Below are positions 25,236-64,000 of a stretch of 64,000 nucleotides of DNA, piece after piece. A model generated the notes under the pieces. The model was not told the origin of the DNA. It did no database searches and saw nothing but the letters and a program-made list of their open reading frames with translations. Made by a program: the position numbers and the translations under genes. Each line of letters begins with the position of its first letter. Positions within the stretch are counted from its first letter, which is position 1. Origin of the DNA: Bagarius yarrelli (taxonomy: Eukaryota > Chordata > Actinopteri > Siluriformes > Sisoridae); the NCBI GenBank assembly GCA_005784505.1, contig VCAZ01000149.1, forward strand, positions 673,501 through 737,500. Direction: 5' to 3'.

Positions 25236-26937
25236 ATTATTTAGGTTAACATGCTTCATTTAATGATTAGCTACTGTGTCATTGTTGTTCTTATACTTTT
25301 ATGATTGCAATAAGATTATGCCCCCCCCACCTGTATATTATTATGATATAATTCAAAATAAGTTGATGAATAATTTTGTGTATAGTTTATTGTGTGCACT
25401 GGATTTGTTACTGAGCTTTTCCTAGTAAAAGTCCTGAAGTAAAGTCTTCCTGTAGCTGAATCCTGTTTGCCAGGATTTGATCTTTTAACTTCGGTTAATA
25501 TTTACGCTTATTTGTTATACATACTTTATATTTACATTTAAAGGATGTACATATTTTTGTAATGGCGACTCATTGAACTGAGGTACCTTTTGTACATATT
25601 TTTTTGTTTGGTATCTTGATAAAAAAAGTATCATGGTGATAAAAACGTCTCCTGCTGAATGATGAAGTCAGCTGTGTTCCTGCCTTAGACAGAACGTGAA
25701 CCACGGCCAGCTTTTCGGAGACGCCTGAGGATATGAAATGGTAGACATACCGCCGCCACAGGAGAATCAAACACATTGGAGATTCAAACACATTTTTATC
25801 TGAGCAAAGCAAAAACATTTGTACAATAAATGACACGTCACCACTTAAAAAAAACATTTGTCTTTCTTTTTATTTCACCTAAAGGCTGTGCAATGACCAC
25901 ATGACATTTTACCTACATAAAACCTGCATTCAAAGCAACGCTAGAAGGCGGGAGTAAAACTATTTCTTTAATTTAATGAACATCATTTGTTTGGGATGAT
26001 TGATTGTCCTACAAGTTTGTTTCTCATGCAAAGCTATATGTGAGAAGTGGAACATCGGTAACTTAAAACAAGTTCCTGCTGTGTTTTTTTTCTGTGGATC
26101 GAGTTACAGGTTCACAAATCTACCAAAGTGAAATGGAACAAGAGTCACGTTGCAGTCCGAGCAGAGCAACACGGTCAAAATTTGATAAATATGCAGCTTT
26201 AGTTCTGATTTGAAACATCATATTTACCCAGTAGTATTTATTCAACTTCCTGGTTGTTCATTTTATTATTACATTATTATTACATAGTAATTACATATAA
26301 TAGGGCAGAAACTGTGCTCTTATAGTTTACTTGTTTATTTAGTAAATACAATAATAGTGTGGAAAAAACTACCAGATAAATTTCCCTACTAAAAGCTTAA
26401 GGTCAATGTTTAGCCACAAAATGTGCTAATGTATATATTGAAATATTTATTTTAAATAATAATGTATTTTTTAATGAATCAAAATATAAACAGTTTTAGA
26501 TTAAAGTCTGTTTAAACATCATTCACCACACAATGTCCTGTGAACAAGCTGTTGCTATGGAAACCGTAACATATCAGAGCTGCTGTTGTGGACAATTTCT
26601 CAACATCTGTTGACCAATCAGAACTCAGAAGCTCTGTGACTATATTTAGAGCACAGACTCATACAACTGGAATATCAGTAATATAATACATTAAGATGTT
26701 CTACATACACAATCACAGTGCTGTGTGTGCATTTAGACATAAATTAAACAGTCATTACTTTAAAGTCACACACACACACAATCATTATTATCTGTCTATT
26801 AAAGAAATGGAGCGTTGATATCATCATGGAGAGTAATGGTTACACAATGCTTGGTCACACAAAAGATATACGGAGGAAGCAGACATCCTTGGTCGCTTCA
26901 CGTCCTGCTGACTTATGTGTGTGTGGACTGATGGTCA
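25236..26937. other. Intergenic between alpk2 and mir-122
   Basis: AT-rich unique sequence; no exon or mobile element recognised. Transcripts of alpk2 (plus) and pri-miR-122 (minus) converge somewhere here. The 3' end of pri-miR-122 should fall in this stretch. Confidence 0.55.
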
Positions 26938-27018
26938 CGCCGTAGTTATTTAGTGTGATAATGGCGTTTGATTGGATATGATACAAACACCATTGTCACA
27001 CTCCATAGCTACGCAGCG
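26938..27018 (-). ncRNA. mir122: microRNA precursor miR-122
   Basis: On the minus strand, 27005-26984 is identical over 22 bases to mature miR-122-5p (seed GGAGTGT), and 26968-26947 is identical to the 3p arm as I recall them. The loop is about 15 bases. The stem extends beyond both arms: GCGTAGCTA pairs with TAACTACGGCG. miR-122 is the dominant hepatocyte miRNA and controls lipid metabolism and liver differentiation genes. Its place between alpk2 and nedd4l, on the nedd4l strand, agrees with the human 18q21 order NEDD4L-MIR122-ALPK2. The hairpin is near-palindromic; in mammals the antisense locus is catalogued as mir-3591. The promoter should lie at higher coordinates, between 27019 and the nedd4l 3' end. 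Confidence 0.98.
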
Positions 27019-27180
27019 AGAGAGAGAGCAAGGAGACATGACACACACATGACGTAGAGAGAGAGATAAATAGAAAAAAGAGACAGGAGAGAGAGAGAGA
27101 GAGAGAAAAAAGAGAGAGAGACAGATAAAAAGAGGAAAGAAACAGAAAAGAATGTAAGAGAAGGAAGAACAAGAGAAATT
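27019..27180. repeat. Purine (GA) tract directly upstream of mir-122
   Basis: GAGAGAGA-rich stretches at 27018-27035 and 27057-27180 on the plus strand (CT-rich in the sense of the miRNA transcript). They separate the hairpin from the 14-bp minisatellite. Confidence 0.85.
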
Positions 27181-27221
27181 GTTATCTTTGCATATGCCAG
27201 TTGGGATCAGAGCGAAGGGTC

Positions 27222-28405
27222 AGCCATGATACAGAGCACCGGATACAGAGCCCCGGATACAGAGCCCATGATACAGAGCCCATGATACAGAGCCCCTGAT
27301 ACAGAGCCCCTGATACAGAGCCCCGGATACAGAGCCCCAGATACAGAGCCCCTGATACAGAGCCCCGGATACAGAGCGCTGGATACAGAGCGCCGGATAC
27401 AGAGCCCATGATACAGAGCCCCTGATACAGAGCCCCGGATACAGAGCCCCGGATACAGAGCGCAGGATACAGAGCCCCTGATACAGAGCTCCTGTCACTG
27501 AGCCCCCGGATACAGAGCTCCTGATACAGAGCCCTTGATACAGAGCCCCGGATACAGAGCGCTGGATACAGAGCCCCTGATACAGAGCCCCTGATACAGA
27601 GCCCCTGTCACTGAGCCCCTGATACAGAGCCCCTGATACAGAGCCCCTGATACAGAATCCCTGATACAGAGCACATGATACAGAGCCTATGATACAGAGC
27701 CCATGATACAGAGCCCTGGTTACAGAGCCCATGATACAGAGCCCCTGATACAGAGCCCCTGATACAGAGCCCCGGATACAGAACCCATGATACATAGCCC
27801 CTGATAGAGCCCAGATACAGGCCCAGATGATATACAGAGCCCCTGATACAGAGCCCTGAAGCCCTGATACAGAGCCCCCGGATGATACAGAGCCCTGATA
27901 CAGAGCCCATGATACAGAGCCCCTGATACAGAGCCCAGAGCCCATCCCTGATACAGAGCCCATTATACAGAGCCCCTGATACAGAGCCCCGGATACAGAG
28001 CCCCTGATACAGAGCCCATTATACAGAGCCCATGATACAGAGCCCCTGATACAGAGCCCCTGATACAGAGCCCCTGATACAGAGCCCATGATACAGAGCC
28101 CATGATACAGAGCCCATTATACCGCCCACACATACAGAGCCCCTGATGCAGAGCCCCTGATACAGCGCCCACGATACAGAGCCCATTATACAGAGTCCCT
28201 GATACAGAGCCCCTGATGCAGAGCCCCGGATACAGAGCCCCTGATACAGAGCCCATGATACAGAGCCCATTATACGGAGCCCTGAGCCCATGATACAGAG
28301 CCCCTGATACAGAGCTCCTGATACAGAACCCATGATACAGAACCCATTATACAGAGCCCATGATACAGAGCCCCTAAAACAGAACCCATGATACAGAGCC
28401 CCTGG
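27222..28405. repeat. Minisatellite, 14-bp unit GATACAGAGCCCCT
   Basis: About 80 tandem copies with variation mostly at the last three positions (CCCT, CCCG, CCAT). The array begins about 200 bases upstream, in the transcription sense, of the mir-122 hairpin and so is likely part of pri-miR-122. Because 14 is not a multiple of 3, three units form a 14-residue period, and with no stop in any phase the minus strand shows a spurious ORF of 289 codons. Confidence 0.97.
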
Positions 28406-28450
28406 AGCCAAAATGGTTAAGGGCCTTGCTCAGTGGCCCAACAGTTGTTT
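28404..28450 (-). mobile_element. SINE middle fragment at the minisatellite edge
   Basis: AAGGGCCTTGCTCAGTGGCC is the reverse complement of the GGCCCCTGAGCAAGGCCCTT block of the SINE family. It follows directly on the last 14-bp repeat copy. Confidence 0.55.
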
Positions 28451-28484
28451 TCATAGTAACGACTCTTTCTCAAGAATGTAAAGT

Positions 28485-28615
28485 GAATTGGTAGCTCAGT
28501 GATTTAAAGTGGACTGCTGATCTGAACATCATGGGTTCAGTTACCACAAACAAATAGCTCTCATTTCTGGGCCCCTGAGCAAGGCCCTTAATCAGCAACA
28601 TGGTGAGCAGTGACT
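28485..28615 (+). mobile_element. tRNA-derived SINE copy, diverged
   Basis: TTGGTAGCTCAGTGATTTAA, GGGTTCAGTTACC (B-box region), GGGCCCCTGAGCAAGGCCCT and TTAATCAGCAAC follow the family order. A second, oppositely oriented fragment lies just to the left. Confidence 0.65.
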
Positions 28616-31600
28616 CCTCCTTACAGTTGCTGATTATTACACAATTTTTGTCTTTTATTATTTTTTTGTAAATTTGGGGATCTGTGTTTGAAAGAATTGT
28701 CCTAAAACAATTCAGGAAAAATAACATTAACTAAAAGTTCAGACTCGAGTACTGCATTCTATAGATATCTTAAAATGCACTTCAGACTAATTGGTTCTAT
28801 TTTTAAGGTGCAACAGTAAGGAAATATTTTCAAGATACTTTTTAACAAATTCAGAGAAAAACAAACCAAAAAAATCACAACCCATTTATAAATAAGTAAA
28901 TAAAAAATTGATTAAATGAAAGTTTCTCCTCACCTCTGCACACGGTTTTAAAGATGGCCGCCAGGAAGCTCTTGTTTCTCTGCAGCATGTGTGTGTGATT
29001 AACATAAAAAACAAATAAATTAAAAGTTATAAGTGTGACCGTGTCTCCACACTCCAGCACATGTGTTGTCTCTACAGCAAAGACGGTCCGAGCGCTGGGG
29101 TTTGATCAGGTGACTGTGTCCCGTCTACTCCTCTTTATGTGACCTCGGAGGCTTTTAGTCAAACAGTAAATGGAAGTGAGAGATAAGCTGTGAGCGCTAT
29201 TGATCAGCTCACCACATGAAGCGCAGGTCACTCACCCAAAAACCCAAAAGAGCAGAAAGACAGACAGACAGACAGAGAGACAGACACGGGACCTTCTGAT
29301 ATCTTTAAGAGTCATTAAACACACATCACTATTACAGTTTACTACAACACACATTCACTACTAACATACCAGCATAACTAGCATTCACTGCTAACACACA
29401 AACCCAGCTCTAAAATGCCCACCTGTACTAATCACCGACCCAACTAACTTAATCCTGTCATCGAGTGTTACAATATACAAACAAACTATTTCCAACATCT
29501 TACCAAATTGGTTATTAAAAACTGCACATAAACATTCTCTACCAGCAAAGCAATCAGCTCTAACCTATTAATAACCTTTAGCAACATGTTAACCTCTAGT
29601 ACAAGTGTATTAATCCACCCTCATCCACTGGTAATTTATTCCACCACACTATACTACCAAACAAAACACTAAACTAGAACACACTGCGGCCTTCAACAGC
29701 ATTAACTAATCTCTTACAAGTGATTACTACTAATCAGCTGATTATAACCAAACTGACCCGTGTGCACTTAAACTTACTCAACATCAAAGGAAAACGTAAC
29801 TAACATCAGGTACAAGGATAACCTACTCACATATAAACCCCTACTACTAACTTGCTAACCAGTACTACACTTTAGCTATCACTAGCTTGAAAATGTACAG
29901 GACAATTAGCTACTACAAATGAAATACCAAGCAGCCTTAGAATACTAACCTGCATCACCAACACACTACATGGTAACTAGCCCAATTACTGCTAATATAT
30001 CTTCTGTCCACTGTTAGCATTAAAAGGGACATTCCTATAAATAAACTGGCTGTTTGTTTAGTTAATTGGTTAATACAGTTTTCTTTATGACTTGTTTAAG
30101 CTGAATGTTGCTCATGCACTTAGCTTTCATGTGGGATAAGCATTATCCACAGGGCTGCTTCGCTACATGCTAATGTTAGTGAGTTCCAGTTCACTAATAC
30201 AGTTCAGGATGAATCAGGCCTCAGGTGGTGTGATGAGGCCTGCATGTGTTTCACACTTTTACTCAACAGAACGTATTTAAAGACGGAACACACGAAAGAT
30301 CGATTCATAACTTTTATCTGTTTAGATTTCCATCTCTAACGGTACACTAAAGTAAATTACGACAAAAAGTGTGTGGTAAAAGTCCCACTTTTTAAAATCT
30401 AACATCAAAGTTCACGTTTTTCAATAATTTCTCTGAAGTGTGTCTCTCGTACTTGTGTCTCTTCTTTCCCTGAATTTTCGTTGCGGTTTAATTCAGAGCA
30501 TTTGTTAGCGCTGGCGCAGGAAATGTTTGAGCCTCTGATAAAATGTTCTGACCAGCTTTTATTTACTCGACCTTGAAACTGATAACTGTCTGAGTGTCTG
30601 TGTGAACGAACTGAGTTCCCTTCACCTCACACACACACACACACACACCTGAGCTTCATTGAAATCCCCCCCCTTCCCAAGGCTAAAGCGGTCATGTCAT
30701 AGAGTTATCATACACCCACATCACTAACCTAACCTCTGACCTTCTGGAGAAAGATCTGCTGACTGTGGAGTAAAAACACAACTCACCCCAACACCACACC
30801 AAACTACACACACACACACACACACAGTTAGGTAGAGCTGCACAGCTAACAGACTTTGACCCCTATTTCAGCAGACAATTTAGGTTCTTTGTAAATTGGG
30901 TGCTCTTTGTGTTGCATACACACACACCAGTACATAAACATACACAAATACACACACCTGTACATAAATACACACACACACACACACACATCTGTGCACA
31001 GACATGAAAATATATTGTATTATAAGTCTTCCCTAAAATTGTCCTTCAGTCCTTTATAATTGGTTAGGATGTAAAAAGTTTTTAAAATAAAATAAAAAGT
31101 TCAACAGGAAGTTAGATCACCTAAGCATCATGAGAAAAAAAGGTCAGTTATTCCATAATATTCTTATTCTGGATTATTACTTACTACTTTTTTAACCAAA
31201 CTAAAAAGTTTTTTCTTTTTTAAAAATTGAGAATGTCTCATGTTTTTAGCTTTAATACTAATCAGTTGGGTGTTTTTAGTTATTTGCTAATTCCTCTGCA
31301 AAAAAAATTGAACACTTTAGTACTTTGACCCCACTGAGCTTCGTGTGTTTGCTACTAGGTTTTTACTGTGGCAGCTAAATTCTGATCGGGTTTCTTCTGT
31401 CAGCTGAAAGAACTGAATGCTGCAGACATCCAGAGTGGAGTTTACTGCAGTGACGTCTGTGAAGGAAATGTTTACTGATGTATTGTTGGTGGAGAAGTTT
31501 TCACTTGGTTACACTTGAATAATAAATACAAACAAGAACCAGAAGAGTTTCATTCCTCAGTTTAATTTGAACCAAGTTATACGAATCCTAACCGGGGTGA

Positions 31601-31646
31601 ACATTCCCCATCAATACAAAAACAACAGGCTTTACAAAATAAAGAA

Positions 31647-31689
<43 letters not shown>

Positions 31690-33186
31690 AATAACATCAG
31701 AGAAGATCAGAAATCGGCTAAGCCACGCTGCAAAAAAGGACAGAAACCGAGGCAGAGGAATAAAAAGCTTAAATGAAGAGATTCTGAGTCTATAATTTAG
31801 AAATAAACTGATTTGAAGAATCATTTAGGGAATCCAATTTAGTTTATCTGATTCTAAAAAAACTGATTTAGAGAATCAATTTTAGATCAGTCAGGTTCAG
31901 TCATCAAATTCAGAAAATCAGATTATAAAAATCTGATTCATTCAGAAAATCGATTCAGAGAATCAAGTAAAGAGAAACTGATTCATTTTGAGAAATTTAT
32001 TCTAAGAATCAATTTCAGTGAACTTCAAAAAACTTAATTTAAAGCAAATGGTTCCTAACCAAGCATTCTGAGCCACATCATTACGACTCTGAGGGGTAAA
32101 ACTGAGCCCGGCTCAGGCGTGGGGGTCAGACAGAAAAGAGATGAGAGAGTCGCAGCGTGTTGTTAGAGAGCTCGAAACAAGAAAGATCTCAAAAAGTCAC
32201 ATTCATGTTAATACTTATAAAAGAAAAAAAAAAAACGTCGTCCCATGAGACTCGTGGGAGACGGATAAAGTGCCCTTACAGCTTTTAGTGATGTTAACAT
32301 AAATAATAAAAAAGGGGAAAGAAATCAAAGGAAACGTGACAGAAAGAAAAGGTTAAGGACTAAAAATCTGCAGCAGTCAGAACATTCACATCTTCATTCA
32401 TTCATGCTATTAATACTTACAGACGCTTTAATATAGACAGTGAGTCAGTTTTTTTCTCTCAATCCTCCAAAAAGATGTACAAACAGTATAATCATTCTTA
32501 TAATGTTAATATTCATAATACACTTGTGAAGAGAGGCGTCGTTTACATGGCGTCCGGAACACGGCGTTAATTACTACGTAATCATAACACCACACACACA
32601 CACACACACACACACACTCTCTCAGGCCAGCTTTCTCAGCACTAAAACACACTGATCAGGGAGTCGGCCGGTGTCTGGTTACAGCCCGTGCTTGACGCTC
32701 TACTTCTTTACTCATACATTCCTTTACTTGTTTTTTTTTTTTAACTCTAAAATTGTAAACCACGTACATTTTTTGATACAAACGCCAACGTGATAAGATC
32801 ATTCGCATAATAGCTGATTAAAAAAATCGTAAAAATTATCGTTATGGTTTCTTCTGTGTCTCCAAAAAAAAAAAGGATTTAAAAAAAATCCCCAGCTTTG
32901 AAGAAGAGAAGAGCAAAGAAAGTGTGAGGAAGAGGAGGAAGAGTTAAAGAGGAGAAGGAAGAGGATAAGGAGTGGCTCTTCATCGTCTAAGGTTATCTGG
33001 TGTTTTTTAAGACCTGATATGGGTTTATCGAATACTGCACCATCACTACCCATAATTCTTTGTGAACAGGTGTGTGTGTGTGTTTGAAAAACAGTAAGAG
33101 ACAGAGAGAAGGCAAGAATGGCAGAGATAATTAGTAGAGAGCAAAAGTTAAAGCACCCAAAGAACAAAAGCGCAAAAATGAGACAG

Positions 33187-33233
<47 letters not shown>

Positions 33234-33529
33234 AAGAAAAGAAAGGAGAAGAAAGAGAGAGAGAGAGAGAGAAGGCAAAAAATTTGGGGAGATAAAGAAA
33301 AGAGCCAAAGTAAAAACACCCCAAAGACAAAGAGAGAGAGAGAGAGAGAGAGAGAGTGAGTTAAAGGATCATGTTGTAGTGTAGGGTTAAGTCTCAGTTT
33401 AGTCTGTATACACATGCACACACACACACGCACACAAATGCTAAAAGGCTCCAGGCCTTAGAATTGACTCGCTCTGCGTGTGTGTTGATCAGACTAGTTG
33501 AAGATGTTGATGTGTGTGTTTTTGTGCAT
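28616..33529. other. Region between mir-122 and the nedd4l stop: presumed pri-miR-122 promoter and nedd4l 3' UTR
   Basis: No protein-coding exon found. CA tracts lie at about 30630-30648, 30810-30825 and 30970-30990; a GA tract at 31644-31687; diverged tandem GATTCAGAGAATCA-like units at about 31790-32040; GA tracts at 33192-33230, 33254-33272 and 33330-33356. A YY1-like AAGATGGCCGCC is at about 28952-28963. The exact end of the nedd4l 3' UTR cannot be placed; a minus-strand AATAAA (TTTATT at about 31986) is one candidate. Confidence 0.5.

Positions 33530-64000
<30,471 letters not shown>

Noticed and set aside
27222..28405. Possible CRISPR-like array
   Set aside because: Units are contiguous with no spacers, and the genome is vertebrate. 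The same holds for the 19-, 25- and 27-bp arrays.
27220..28411. Overlapping minus-strand ORFs of up to 289 codons with GSVSGALYQGLCI periods
   Set aside because: Translation of the 14-bp minisatellite in all phases; no start context, no family, period explained by 3 x 14 bases.
32799..33433. Ser/Leu-rich minus ORFs and Arg/Glu-rich plus ORFs
   Set aside because: Products of GA/CT simple repeats.

Overview
The window is vertebrate nuclear DNA, most likely a teleost fish. The evidence is many short exons with GT-AG introns, abundant CA/GT and GA microsatellites, a tRNA-derived SINE family, a decayed fish-type LINE, and proteins that read as aurka, dnajc21, alpk2 and nedd4l. I favour a catfish or other ostariophysan, but that is a guess. 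Exon edges were placed by eye; for every exon given, reading phase carries across the junctions.

Layout: 1-950 is a very long (GT)n tract. Plus-strand aurka (Aurora kinase A) occupies 1733-4449; its first coding exon was not found. An initiator tRNA-Met lies at 5594-5665, then plus-strand dnajc21 (6434-11019, 12 exons, 527 codons). A 4.4 kb repeat-rich spacer leads to plus-strand alpk2 (15396-23982, an alpha-kinase with one visible Ig domain). Minus-strand nedd4l fills 33530-63256: 29 exons giving the C-terminal 935 residues (part of C2, four WW domains, complete HECT). Its most 5' exons lie beyond the right edge.

The most notable element between the genes is a miR-122 hairpin on the minus strand at 26938-27018. 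Both mature arms match the known vertebrate miRNA, and it sits between alpk2 and nedd4l, the same neighbourhood as human MIR122 at 18q21. Just upstream, in the direction of miRNA transcription, is a 1.2 kb array of a 14-bp repeat that the primary transcript would probably include.

nedd4l also carries a 1.07 kb alternative first coding exon (58329-59400) related to the long N-terminal exon of mammalian NEDD4. It joins the C2-tail exon in place of the C2 N-terminal exons, and as given it holds a one-base surplus that breaks its frame. A second, weaker candidate alternative first exon ends at 53800.

Other structure: a minisatellite with about 27 CAGCTG E-boxes just 3' of alpk2; an alpk2 3' splice site set directly against a (GT)n tract; a 15-residue coding tandem repeat in alpk2; and an 18-bp perfect inverted repeat around an AT-rich core in an alpk2 intron. 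No CRISPR, phage or bacterial features are present.
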